Shown here piece by piece: positions 48,625-60,254 of a stretch of DNA of 64,000 nt. Under the pieces are notes generated by a model. That model searched no databases. It saw only the letters and a list, made by a program, of their open reading frames with translations, and had not been told where the DNA came from. The stretch is from positions 11,594,001 to 11,658,000 of the forward strand of contig NC_003279.8 in the NCBI RefSeq assembly GCF_000002985.6, read 5' to 3'. The translations under genes and the position numbers were made by a program. The stretch comes from Caenorhabditis elegans. Taxonomy: Eukaryota; Nematoda; Chromadorea; Rhabditida; Rhabditidae. Each line of letters begins with the position of its first letter. The stretch's first letter is position 1.

Positions 48625-51600
48625 ATGCCACCGAGTGTGCCGGGCTACTCACAAAGAGATCCACTGCTTACCATCTCGGATTCGTAAGTTTTCGTTTATT
48701 ATACAATGGAAAATTAATAATGGCATCGGTTTCCACATACCAAAATACCTATGTAGCTTCAATTTTATACTGATGTAATAAGAAAAATTGAGCTGTCATG
48801 GGACCCTGTGAGACTCCTTTTATAACGAGCATTTTTTCAAACCAGAATGTTCAGATACAGTTTTTAGTAGACTTGTTAGTAAGTTAAAGTTTGGCATAAA
48901 AAACTCCAAAACCACAGACTTATGTGTTTGACAGGGTGCTCATAATCCAAACGGGGAAAAATTCAACAATTAATTTTCCAGTTCACTCGAAGATAGTCCT
49001 GCTTCACGGATCAAATCGCTATGCGTGTATCTTCTAGTATTTGCAGCATTTTGATTATTTCTGCCCCAATCGCTCTTTTTCTGACTGATGTATTCTATGG
49101 AGACCCTAAAGCACGTGATTCAAGTAGGAAGCGATATATAAGTATTCCACAAGTCTCTAATATTGTTTCAGATCTGATAACACGCTATATAACAATCTTA
49201 GCAAATACTACATCAATTTTGTTCGCCCGTGATTCGACATTTTTAGCTTCAGAAACCACTAGTGAGTTAACTAGTCCCGTTACACGTCAAAAAATTAATT
49301 TTTCAGCAAACCCAGCGCCTATGAGTGCCGGGATTCAAACGCGAGGATCGTATGCGAATACAAAAAGTTTACCAGTTCCAGGCGAGTTGTTGATAAAATA
49401 CCATAATTAGTGTAAAACGTTTCAATTTCAAAGCAAAAATATTTTTAGATTTACCACCATCTACTCTGAAAACTACAACTAAACCTGTTATCACCGCTAC
49501 GAGATCAACTGCTAGAATCACTACCACTAGTAAGTCATGGTGTTTCAAAGTTTTTGATACATGGTACACTTTAATTATTGTCGGTTTTTTTCCGGAATCC
49601 GACATAATTTTGGGTATCCTATAATTCAATTTTAAGCAAAACCGGCTACAGCCAGCACTACCAAAGCAACTACGAGTGAGGTGGTGTCTTATTACTTTGA
49701 AATTAGTTTGTGTTTTCAGAAGCTTCGACTTTAGAACCACCAGAGGCTCCTACTAAAGCATCAACTGCTAGAACTATCTCCACAACTGGTGAGTTATTTC
49801 AGTTTTGCTGAATCAATTTTCAATTTCACCTAATGAGTTTGTTATATATCGAATTTGTAATGATAAGAAGAGCTTTATTAGAAAGCGATGAGCAGTAAGA
49901 TGTAGAATAGTAGAATAGTGAGGAATGATCGAATATGAGAGATTCGATCAAGGAATAAACATGTGGATAATACGTGGAATAATAATAAGAGAGTTCGAGA
50001 GCTTCTTATTGTCGAGTTGTCATCGCCAAGTAGTGCGAACACGTTCACGTCTCGCCGTAACAGAGTTTTTTTCAACAAACTAGGCTTACCACCAGCTACT
50101 ACAAGAACTACGACAAAACCACTTACTTCCACTGTGAGAACAACTCCTACCACAAGGTCTACTAGTAAGACACATTATTTTGAAGTAACTGGTTAACTAA
50201 AAAATCAAAACAACCCAGAGGAACTATAATGCGTCTGTAAATGTGAGCTTTCAGAGACTACCACTTCTCCGCCAACGACAACTGTCACTCCTCGCACAAC
50301 AAGATCATCGACTGCTAGAACTGTAGCCACAACTAGTGAGTCATTAATGTTTTCTTAAAATTTTATTTTCATAAAAACGGCTTTGTACGAATAATGATAT
50401 TATGTAGAAACCTCACCATCTACTCTGAGAACTACAACAAAACCACCTACTACCACAACGATTGCTACAACAAGAATCACTACTAGTAAGTTATGCTGAA
50501 GGTTTGAATTTTTACCAAAAAAAAAGAAACATTAGGTCGATTTAACAACAAAGTCAGTTCCGAAATCTACCACAAATTTGAATTTTTAGAGACAACAACT
50601 TCTCCGCCGCCATTTACAACAACAGTCACTACTACTACATCAGCTGCTAGAACTATTGCCACAACAAGTAAGTTCAGCTTGCTAGTGCGAATTTTAGTGC
50701 GTATCCTTTAAGAATATAGCTTTTTGCGCATAGGTTATCAATAATAATGAATTTCAGCACCTATAAAAACTGTTCCACCGGTTAAAGTGTTCGGCAAAGC
50801 AATCAAACCGATACCAACACCTGGAGAAAACATCCTCGATTTTGAGTATGATATTGTTAAAGACAAGTACTCCCAAAGTCCGGAAAATGGATTATTTTCT
50901 CAAGTTTATGATGTGAAGAACATCCGACGTATCAGAGATACTAATACAAATGAGGTTTATTTTGGCTTGGTCGATGGAGCTGATCATGGAACTGTGAGTG
51001 GGTGTGAATTTAACAGTGTATAATGGTACGACTTTCAGATTTCGTGGCGCTTTGATAAAGATTTAAATAACAACAAGATTGGAAGAGTAGATATCGAAGT
51101 TCGAGATGATGAAGAATATAGTTACAATGGCAAAGCAATAGCGACTTTTTGCATAGCTGATGTAAGAAACATGTTACCGTTTTGATATCAGTTGTTTAAT
51201 TTTAGGAATGCTGGATCATTCGTAGAAACTCGGTTACAAGTATTTACGATACAAAACACGGCCAAATCAACGTCATAGTAAGGTTGTATGTAGTTAATTC
51301 TGATAGCAGTTATAATTTCAGTTCATTTTGACTGGTGGCGACGCACAAATATTTAGGAGAAGTTTGGGAGAGGAAGCACATTTTCCCAGTTGGAAGTTGA
51401 CAGTTCACACAAGTGAGTAAAAACACCGTAGGTCTTATTCTCGGGTAGTGGACAATTTAAAAGACACAGACATATCGAGATCAAATGGGGCGTGTAGATT
51501 TACGAAGCGGTTTTTTATAAACGTTTTGTAATTCACAGTCTTCCCGTGCCATGTCCCCCATTTTTTTTATACACTTTGAGGCTGGTTAGTGGAAAAAATA

Positions 51601-54428
51601 ATTGTATAGTTGCAGAAAAATAAAATTCTCTCGGTTTTCCCCTCCCCCCCACCCCTTCTGAATAGTCAATAAAAACTTGGAAACTTATATTTACCAAAAA
51701 CTATTTCTAACTATTTTTTATTAATACTCAGGTGGACTGGACCAAGCAAAAAAGCTTACAAACCAGGGGTGGGCGGCTAACCGTTTTTTTCGGCTAACGG
51801 CTAATTCGGCTTAAGCCGATTTTCAAAATTTTCGGCTAACGGCTAATTCGGCTGAAGCCGTGTTTCAAAATTTTCGGCTAACGGCTAATTCGGCTAATTG
51901 GGGAAAAAGTCGGCTATCGGCTAATTCGGCTAAAATTAGCCGGGTTAGCCGGTCGGCTGAAATTCGGCTAATTCGGCTAACTTTATCAGTTTCAGATTTT
52001 TTTTGTTGATTCAGCAAGTTTTTCACTAATTTTGTGGGTTATCAAGTAAGTAACAATAATTCAATTGGTAACAGAAACAAAAACACACTGAAAGAAATTA
52101 AACAATAATAATTTGTTGTTAGCCGAATTAGCCGAATTAGCCGAACGAATATTTCGGCTAATTCGGCTAATGTCTGCTAATATCGAAACTCGGCTAACGG
52201 CTAATTCGGCTAATCGGTAAAAAGGTCGGCTAACGGCTGATTCGGCTATTAGCCGCCCACCCCTGTTACAAACCGCGTAGGAGCTAGCAGGTTCCTGCGC
52301 GGTTTGTAGGCGTTTCGTGTGTGGTTCAGTTCATCTGGGTTTGCGGCTGTGTAGTGAAAAACGTTATATTATAGTTACAAAAATAACTAAACTCGGAACA
52401 GTTCTGAATTGGGCTCTTCGAATATGGCGTCCTCATCGTCCTCCCAATTTTTATAGTTCTTGAACTTGATACATTAACGAAAATGTAATATTTTACCAAA
52501 AACTATTTCTAACTATTTTTTAAGTGCTTGGCAAACCTATCAGACTGACCCCAACGCCGGATCAAGGCGAAATAGACTTCTCTTATGACATTGTCAGTGA
52601 CAGGTATTCACAGATTCCGACTCGCGGATTCATTTCTCAAGCTTCGGAGTTCAACTTACTGGAACGAGTGGAAGATACCGACGAAAACACGGTTTATTTG
52701 ACACCAATAGAAGGAGAGAATCAAGGAAATGTGAGTAGAAGCTTAAGCTGACGAAATTAATTTTAAATTTTTAAAAATCAACATTTTGAAGATATCCTGG
52801 TTTTTCAATTTCGAATTAATTGATAAACCCGTTAAATTGGTGATCGTTAAAATAAGAGGAGTCTGTAAAAAGAGTGCTGCGAAGGCGGAAATATGCTTGA
52901 CAAAAGTGAGACGTTTTCAATTTAAAAGTGTGCAATTTTTCATTTCAGAAATGCTGGAAGATTTCTCAGAGCACAACGATTTTTCATAAACCCACTGGTA
53001 GAATAATGAGGATAACTGTAAGTTTCCGATTAACGCGAAGCTATGAATAATTTTTTATATCTTTGGATATCTTTACCCGGCAACTCAACAATTTTTGCAC
53101 AGCGATTGGGAGTCAACACGGAAGTTCCCAGTTTATTTGTGAAAATTGTTACTGGTAAGTAAAATGTTTGCATTAGGGGCTTTTATGATGGACAAAGGGG
53201 GCATCCCCTTCGGTTTTAAGAGCTCTTTTTGGCGCCCTTTTTGTTGGAAACTGGTGCCCTAAAACCATATTTTAACTCCACATTCATCCGCTTAAATTCT
53301 GTGACTCCAGTTTCAAATAAAAGTGACGCCGAGTTCCCCTAGGTCTTTTATTTGAAAACCAGCCGTGGACCGCACTTTTTTGAGAAAACACATTAGATAT
53401 ACGGTGTCTATCGCGGACCTCGATCGATGTCTGCTGCGCATTTAGCATAAGGTTTCCCAAAATTTCGTTGCTCTGTTTAGAGATCAAACTACATAGTGAC
53501 GGAAGGACACGCGCTTTATATGTAGTAAATTGATTATTACTAGAGAGTTACGATTTCCGAAAAAAATACATGTAAACTTACAAAATAACTTAGAACTACA
53601 ATAGGCAAAAGCTCGCAATTCCGCAAATTGGCGCCGCCGTGCGGGTAGAAAATGTGAAAATCGGGATGAAAAAATACCATTTTCTCTTGAATCAAAGACC
53701 TACGTCTCCCATAAAATCCCTAATTTAAATAGCAGGACGAACAATCTTTTAGGACTTGGTGAAGCAATCAAGCTGACACTAAAGCCAGGAGAAAGCGAAC
53801 TTCACTTCACGTATGACATCATCAATGACAAATATTCTCAAAGTCCAGAAAAGGGATTCATATCCCAGGCTTCCGAATATAACCTGCTGACACGAGTTGT
53901 GGACACCGACAAAAATATAGTTTATTTGACTCCTATGAAAGGAGAGTGCCAAGGAAATGTAAGTGGCCTGAATTTATGAAACTAGGACCTAGTTACTAGG
54001 TAACACATTTTCTGCAGATTTCGTGGCTCTTGGACCTGGAATCCATCGGGAAACCAGTGGAAGCAGTCATCATAAAAGTTGAAGACTTTTCAGAGTTCAA
54101 TAACCAAACCTCGGCAAAAGCACAATGTTGCACTACAGATGTGAGTTAGTGATAAGCGCGTTTTAAGGAAAATTCTGTGGTCCCTGAAATAGAGAAAAAA
54201 GTACAGTAATTTTCAGAAATGTTGGAATCTTTCTATGAACACGCCTTTACAAATCTTAGAGCCAAACAGTAAGACATTGAAAATTTCGGTTGGTTTTGAA
54301 TTTCACTTTAGTTACTGTATTCATGATTTCAGATTGAATTGGTTGCCGGCACACAATTGTTCAAGCGGGATTTTGTTAAAGGGATGAATGCCGACAGTTT
54401 ATCAGTAATAGTTCTCACCTATAAGTGA
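48625..54428 (+). CDS. Membrane protein with Thr-rich stalk and three PAW domains (755 aa)
   Basis: Twenty-three exons total 2268 nt in phase: 48625-48683, 49047-49123, 49172-49261, 49307-49381, 49449-49529, 49637-49675, 49720-49788, 50084-50164, 50255-50335, 50408-50485, 50590-50667, then PAW1 50758-50993, 51039-51161, 51206-51277, 51322-51412; PAW2 52525-52730, 52792-52905, 52949-53017, 53103-53154; PAW3 53753-53958, 54018-54140, 54217-54288, 54333-54428. A short tail and a membrane segment (LIISAPIALFLTDVF) lead into seven small phase-1 exons encoding TTTKP/ARTT-rich repeats. These form a likely O-glycosylated stalk. Then come three PAW modules. Intron 4 uses a GC donor. Exon 2 uses an acceptor inside the membrane segment, because the acceptor at 48981 would frameshift. 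The last PAW2 exon is shortened by loss of its normal acceptor. Confidence 0.8.
51765..52265. mobile_element. Non-autonomous element with 9-bp target duplication
   Basis: The element starts AGGGGTGGGCGGCTAA and ends TTAGCCGCCCACCCCT. TTACAAACC lies on both sides (51756-51764 and 52266-52274). The interior is made almost entirely of CGGCTAATT/AATTAGCCG words. A 9-bp duplication fits Mutator-like elements rather than Tc1/mariner (TA). It lies in the intron between PAW1 and PAW2 of the 755-aa gene. Confidence 0.75.
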
Positions 54429-55248
54429 GAATGTGATTCGTTTTGTGCACGAAATTGTGAATTAACAACCGTTGGTAAAGTATCATAGGCATTACTTTAA
54501 CAAAGTTAAACTTTCAATTACTTGTACAATAATTTTATTACCAAGCCTTGCGGATTATTAAAAAATTGGTCCGAGCCTTTACAGAATTTATGTTGAACTA
54601 GCTTCTCAAAAACTTTTGGTTATATTTTTGAACCTCTCAGAATCTTTTCTGCTATATATTTTGATGCTCAGTTGACACTGAAATGTGAACCGGCTTTTCA
54701 GCCATGGTTAAAGCGTTTGATTTGTGATCATATTTATATTTATTCATAGATGGTAAGAGAAACAGTTGACATGAAACAAACGTTAGACAGATGTATTATT
54801 TGTTCAGCATAACCATTTGAAAAACTGCTCCAAAATTGCCAGTTCCCGTGAAAATTCCATTTTCCAAAATAGTGAGATCACTGCCACTCATTTGAAAATT
54901 TGTGTTTTTCAATTTATCACTCAGCTGGGATCTGTAACATCCATTTTCAGACTATTTCAGGTGGTAGCAAAAAACCATACCGTTTATTTCTGAATAACTG
55001 TCGAAGGAATTGCATTTTTAGTGGTTAATATTAGATATTAACACATTTCTGTTTATATACACACAAGTAAGGATTAGCAAACATCTTTTATCAAATTAAA
55101 ACATTTTCTCAGTTGTTGTCTGAGGAAAAGCGGCAATTCTGATGAGTGACCTTCATGATTGATACACAAGAAAAGACACATTTTAATTTGTGACTAGACG
55201 CCTGTAGAGGCATACCTTGCTAATTTTTATTTTGGAAACTATATATAC

Positions 55249-55279
<31 letters not shown>
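54429..55279. other. Intergenic region
   Basis: Apart from the kinase relic (54796-54951) and a TA-dinucleotide run (about 55243-55280), nothing recognisable is seen. Confidence 0.6.
54796..54951 (-). pseudogene. Tyrosine-kinase N-lobe relic
   Basis: On the minus strand a short frame reads SDLTILENG followed by IFTGTGNFGAVFQM and stops. The glycine-loop pattern G-T-G-N-F-G-A-V-F and the preceding L-I context resemble kinase exon 2 of the nearby genes ([18 protein letters not shown]). No ATP lysine or catalytic exons follow, so this is a decayed fragment. Confidence 0.55.
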
Positions 55280-55280
55280 T

Positions 55281-55783
55281 GATGCGGCATGATGCGGCAA
55301 ATTTGCCAAATTTGCCGTTTGCCGAATGACGTTTGTAAAACCGAATTTCTTTCGAATCGAATGCATGCACGTCTTGCAACCATCCTCTGTCTGCGCCTCC
55401 ACCCTCTTCCCACTACACTCCGTTATTTCATAGTAGCACACGCGCGCCCCTGATTTGTCTGTACACCACTCCCCACTAGCCCTGGCACCTCGGTCGTTCA
55501 GTATCGCTTCTTCGGCTTATTAGCTAAGATCAAAGTGTAGTATCTGTTCTTATCGTATTAACCTACGGTATACACTCGAATGAGTGTAATAAAGGTTATA
55601 TGATTTTTGGAACCCAGGGAAGACTCGGGGCTTGCTCCGACTTCCCAAGGGTCGTCCTGGCGTTGCACTGCTGCCGGGCTCGGCCCAGTCCCCAAGGGGA
55701 CAAACAAAAAAAAATTGAAAGTGAATATTGAAAAAACAGATTTGCTGAGCTCGGCAAATTTTGAGATTTGCCGCACACCCCTG
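55281..55783 (+). mobile_element. Second TIR-like element carrying a U2 gene
   Basis: This element is organised like that at 34054-34566. GCGGCAAATTTGCC words lie at the left end, then ~190 bp of shared 5' flank, U2 and shared 3' flank. TTTGCCGCACACCCCTG closes the right end. Both ends abut TA-rich sequence. The left terminus is less exact than in the first copy. Confidence 0.55.
55503..55693 (+). ncRNA. U2 spliceosomal snRNA
   Basis: This is a complete copy starting ATCGCTTCTTCGGCTTATTA, with GTAGTA (branch-point pairing), the Sm-type ATTTTTGG and the 3' stem-loops to CAGTCCCC. It is nearly identical to the copy at 34164-34354. The conserved 5' flank includes TGTCTGTACACCACTCCCCA and suggests an intact promoter. 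Confidence 0.96.
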
Positions 55784-55925
55784 ATATTTATATATATGAG
55801 CTAACTGAAAAAATAATTAATCATCAATGTACTATGAGGAATATATGTAGGTAGTCAAGAAATAACAAAGATCATTCCTTATTCCAATGACTCATAGCAA
55901 AATGACTGGATATAAACAACAACGG

Positions 55926-55933
55926 TATAAAAA
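55926..55933 (+). promoter_or_regulatory. TATA box
   Basis: TATAAAAA lies 56 bp upstream of the start codon at 55982. The same octamer precedes the two downstream secreted or unknown genes. Confidence 0.6.
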
Positions 55934-55981
55934 GACACTGCGTGAAATTTCCTTTCATTGTATTTTCTTTGATACAACAAA

Positions 55982-57825
55982 ATGGCCGGTAAGATTTTTT
56001 TCCTAAATTCCTAAAAAAGTTTTTTAACATTCTGCGTTTTTTCCAGAAGTCCTCCCCGAAATCATTGGTATAATAGACGATGGTCTGGCTATTGGCTCAT
56101 TTTCCTTCTCAAAAATTGCCGATAAGCTGCTCGAAATCGCAGCGTGGGGCTCTTTCATCAAGGATATGATTGGAGTTCTCAACCCAGATAAGCCCGATCC
56201 GGTTATGCTCAAGCTTATCGAGCTTGACAAGAAAATCACGCAACTTTCCGACAAGATGTCATGGGAGTTCGATAGCCTAAAGGCCTTCATAGTAGAACAC
56301 GAGTTTTACGCGGATCTGGTGCAAACCGCCTCGACGTTAATGAAGTTCATGCAGGATACAGTCAAGGATCCTTGTAAGGATAGTTATGCAATTTTCAGAG
56401 ATGTGTCGCAGAAATCTCCACCATTGCAGTACGCTTATGTAAGTGGGTGGACTAATGACTTTTGGTATATTTTTGCTGCAGAAAATGATAAGTCTTTTGG
56501 AGCAAGAGTCGACGAATCCATTAAAAATGGCAATGAAAGCCGACCCATTGAGAACTTCGGAAACTTTCGATAAGTGGAGAAATATCATTGACGGCGTGAT
56601 TACCCAATTTGTAAGGTTTTACTCAGTTTTTTAGGCTTTTAAAATTTTGTTAGTGTAAGAAAAAGCGTGCTCCGCCATAGTGCTGCTCAAAACCACCTAT
56701 TCCAGCTGTTCCTCGAGACTTATATCAATGGTATATTCTGGGATAAGAATATGTATGGCCCGAAGCTTCTGACAGAACGCATCACCCACCTGAATGAGCA
56801 GATGGATGCATGGAGGGAAGACTATGAAGTAAGTTCAATGTCAACCTTTCCAGATTTACCGTAGATATTCTTCAGGACTCTTATTGGGATACTGTTGTCG
56901 AGCGTATGGTTCATGATATTCAAGATAGGTATGAGAATTCGAATGCTAGCAACGAAGAGAAATCAAAGATGATCGCTGACAATCTTGTAGCAGGGATTAG
57001 CAAGTAAGTCAACATCCTGTAATACTAAATGTAGGGCTTCCATCACTGTGCCGGTTTGTCGCCTCCGCCGGCCGGCGAGGCGCCTCTAACAGTCTCACGC
57101 CGCCGCTAACGCCGCAGTGTATCCGCATGTATGTATAGTGCGGCGCGGAAGCCCGAATGTGTCGGCCGCTTTCAAATTACCGCCTTTCGCACTTCTTTGC
57201 GCAAAACAGCGTTGATCAACTACGGTGTGCAGCCGTAAATCCTCACTACGCAAACACCGGAGTTTACGCCAAAATGCACATCGCGGCGGCCAGCGAAGTA
57301 CGGCTGGCGTGAGCGCCGCTCTCACATGGAAGCCCTAATTACATGTCTATTAAATCCATATTTCAGTGAGTGCTACTACGTGATGGTATATGATGACTGC
57401 GGTGGATACGCTCATCACGCGTATTACGGTGTCCGCAGCCGATACATAGTCTCGTTCCGCCGTGGGAAATGCAATGCCGCGGTTTATCGAAGCAAAAGTT
57501 TCAACTTCGTGAGCCAAGAGCTTCGGAACAATTTTCAGCACGACCTGGAGTCTCGCATAAATGAAGTAAATTGGTGAGTAAGCTTCTGACATTATGGATA
57601 TCCTTTCGAATTTGTAGGACATCATCAATTAAAGATAATAGCAAATGGATGATGGAAAGAATTCCGAATTGCGGACTTGTGGCCATGATTCAAATGGGTG
57701 AGGATTTGGCCGTTTATTTCGTTTATGGAAGTGCCACTCCTGCTCCACGAGGACCAGGATGGATGATTGATGTAGACTTCGCAGTTTGGGGTGTATCAGT
57801 GATTGCAGGGTTTGAGAAATTCTAA
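55982..57825 (+). CDS. Unrecognised 397-aa protein, tandem paralogue 1
   Basis: Exons are 55982-55988, 56047-56438, 56482-56610, 56706-56828, 56876-57003, 57367-57573 and 57618-57825 (TAA), totalling 1194 nt. I do not recognise the family. The N-terminal ~260 residues look all-helical and amphipathic (for example KLIELDKKITQLSDKMSWEF), with a hydrophobic stretch near residues 8-45. The C-terminal ~135 residues look beta-rich, with YYVMVYDDCGGY, YIVSFRRG and PGW. No classical signal peptide is seen. A TATA box lies upstream. Intron 5 carries a ~300-bp GC-rich inverted-repeat element with TA at both ends. Confidence 0.85.
57033..57336. mobile_element. GC-rich MITE in intron 5
   Basis: The ends AGGGCTTCCAT and ATGGAAGCCCT are inverted repeats, with TA flanking the GGGCTTCCAT core. 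The interior holds GCCGGCCGGCG and CGCGGCGGCC blocks. A related element lies in opposite orientation at about 57950-58515. Confidence 0.75.
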
Positions 57826-57949
57826 ATTGGTGTTAATATTGTTGTACTACATATATTTGATGTATGTTATATTTATATTTATATAAAGTGTCAATGAAGA
57901 AAAATTGGAACTTACTGCATGTTTTTTATGCTGTAGATCACTATCTATT

Positions 57950-58515
57950 AGTGCTTCCATGTGAGAACAGCGCGGGGTCGGCGCGACGGCGGCGCCTAAC
58001 GCCGGCCGGCTTTTGCCTTCGCCGGTCGCCGTGTTGTGCACACGGCCCGAGAAGTGATATCTGTACGTAATTTGTCTACCGTATACTTGGGCGATTAGGC
58101 GCGTTAATCTCAAAAACGGGTGGCCCAACATTTTTGTGATGCATATAAAAAATTTACGAAAATAAACTCTACATTTTTTTGAATAAGCTTTTTTTATAAA
58201 AAAGCGCACTGGCTAAACTCAAATTATCAGTAGAGCGCGGTTGAACTGATGTACCTTTGCCGGAGCCGCGTCATATTCATTTAGGCGTGAACTCCGGTGT
58301 TTGCATAGTGAGGATTTACGGCTGCACACCGTAGTTTATGCAATGCTATTGTGCGCAACGAAGTGCGAAAAACAGTTATTTGAAAGCGGCCGACACATCC
58401 GGGGTTCCGCGCCGCACTATACATGCAGATGCATTGCGGCGTTAGTGGCGGCGTGACACCGTTTGAGGCGTCTCACCGGCCGGCGAAGGCGACGAGCCGG
58501 CGCCGAGATGGAAGT
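57950..58515. mobile_element. Related GC-rich MITE, composite or nested
   Basis: The 58280-58450 part is the near reverse complement of about 57115-57285 in the intronic element. The left end is GTGCTTCCATGTGAG and the right end is GAGATGGAAG. It lies between the two tandem paralogues, and no gene is seen around it (57826-58722). Confidence 0.65.
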
Positions 58516-58722
58516 TTTGGGCTGTTTCTGATTGTTCCCGCCTCTGTTTTTACACAAATGAGTGATGAGAACTTGTTACGAAATGATTACGAAAAATAAA
58601 CACAGGCTCTAAAGTGAGCAAGAGAAGGAAAAAAATTTGGGAGGGTAATCCATTGCTATGTCTTACTAGGCCCTTCCTTATAACTCGCGGAAGACTGTAT
58701 ATCTTGTCAAAAACAACATAGG

Positions 58723-58730
58723 TATAAAAA
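58723..58730 (+). promoter_or_regulatory. TATA box
   Basis: TATAAAAA lies 66 bp upstream of the start at 58789. A TGATAA (GATA-factor type) word follows at about 58777. Confidence 0.6.
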
Positions 58731-58788
58731 CCCCCCATAGACTTTTCTGTTTTATTTTTTTTGACTATTCCTTTTTGATAAAGACAAG

Positions 58789-60254
58789 ATGGCCGGTAAG
58801 ATTTTGATTCTTCAAGACTTTTTTTTAAAAACGTCATGTGTTTTTCCAGACGTGCTTCCCGAAATCATTGGTATAATAGACGATGGTCTGACTATTGGCT
58901 CATTTTCCTACCCAAAAATTGCTGAAAAGCTTCTTAAAATTGCTGCTTGGGGATCCTTCGTGAAGGATATGATTGGAATTCTCAACCCAGATAAGCCCGA
59001 TCCGGTTATGCTTAAACTTATTGAAATCGACAAAAAACTCACTCAACTTTCCGACAAAATGTCATGGGAGTTTGATAATCTAAAAGCTTTTATAGTCGAG
59101 AATGAATTTTACGCGGATCTGGCGCAAACCGCCTCGACGTTAATGAAATTCATGCAGGATACAGTCAAGTATCCATGTAAGGATAGTTATGGGATTTTCA
59201 GAGACGTGTCGCAGAAATCTCCACCATTGCAGTATGCTTATGTAAGTGGGTGGACTAATGAGTGTTGGTATATTTTAGTTGCAGAAAATGATAAGTCTTT
59301 TGGAGCAAGAGTCAACGAATCCGTTGAAAATGGCAATGAAAGCCGACCCATTGAGAACTTCGGAAACTTTCGATAAGTGGAGAGGTATTATTGAAGCAGT
59401 GATGGCACAATTTGTAAGTTGCTCTCATTGTTAACCAAAATTTGACTAGCACCACCTATGCCAGCTATTCCTCGAGACCTATATCAATGGATTATTCTGG
59501 AATAAGAACATGTATGGCCCGAATCGTCTGAAGGACCGTATCACGCACCTGAACCATTTGATGGATTCATGGAGGAGAGAATATGAAGTAGGTGTCATTT
59601 CAACCTTTGCAGATTCACCGTAGATATTCTTCAGGATTCATATTGGGATACTGTTGTCGAGCGTATGGTTCATGATATTCAAGATAGATATGAGAATTCT
59701 AGTAATGGAGAGAAATCAAAGATGATCTGCGACCATCTTTTTGCAGGGCTGAATAGGCAAGTCTACATTTTGAATAACTAAACGTTTATAGAATTCTATT
59801 TCAGGAACTGCTACTATGTTATTGTCTATGATCCCTGCGCTGGATACGATCATCACGCGTTTTACGGTCGCGACTATATAGTTTCCTTCCGCCGTGGAGG
59901 TTGTAATGTCGGAGTTTTTCAAAGTAAAACTTACGATTGCGTGAGCCAAGCGGTACGAAACAAGTTTCAACATGACGCTCTAGCGCGTGTAAACGAAGTA
60001 AATTGGTGAGTCAGCGAAATATATGATGAAATTTTTTCAGAATTTTTAGGAATTGGTCATATGCAGATGTTACTAAATGGCTGTGGCAGAATATTACAAA
60101 TTGTGACCTTACCGTAGTGATTGCTTTGTATGAGCATATTTGGATTAGCTACGTTTACTACCCTAGCGTTCCAAGTGAACCAGGATGGAGTTGTAATATA
60201 TGCTTTGACGATGGGGAGAAGTATTTCTTTTTTGCGGGGTTCAATCTGGATTGA
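58789..60254 (+). CDS. Unrecognised 392-aa protein, tandem paralogue 2
   Basis: Exons are 58789-58795, 58850-59241, 59285-59413, 59465-59587, 59635-59756, 59805-60005 and 60050-60254 (TGA), totalling 1179 nt. The exon plan is identical to that of the upstream paralogue. The first exon (ATGGCCG) and the helical N-terminal exons are very similar, but the last exon has diverged strongly and ends AGFNLD. Intron 5 has a GC donor (AG|GCAAGT), since the nearby GT would break the frame. AATAAA lies at 60302-60307. Function is unknown. Confidence 0.85.
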
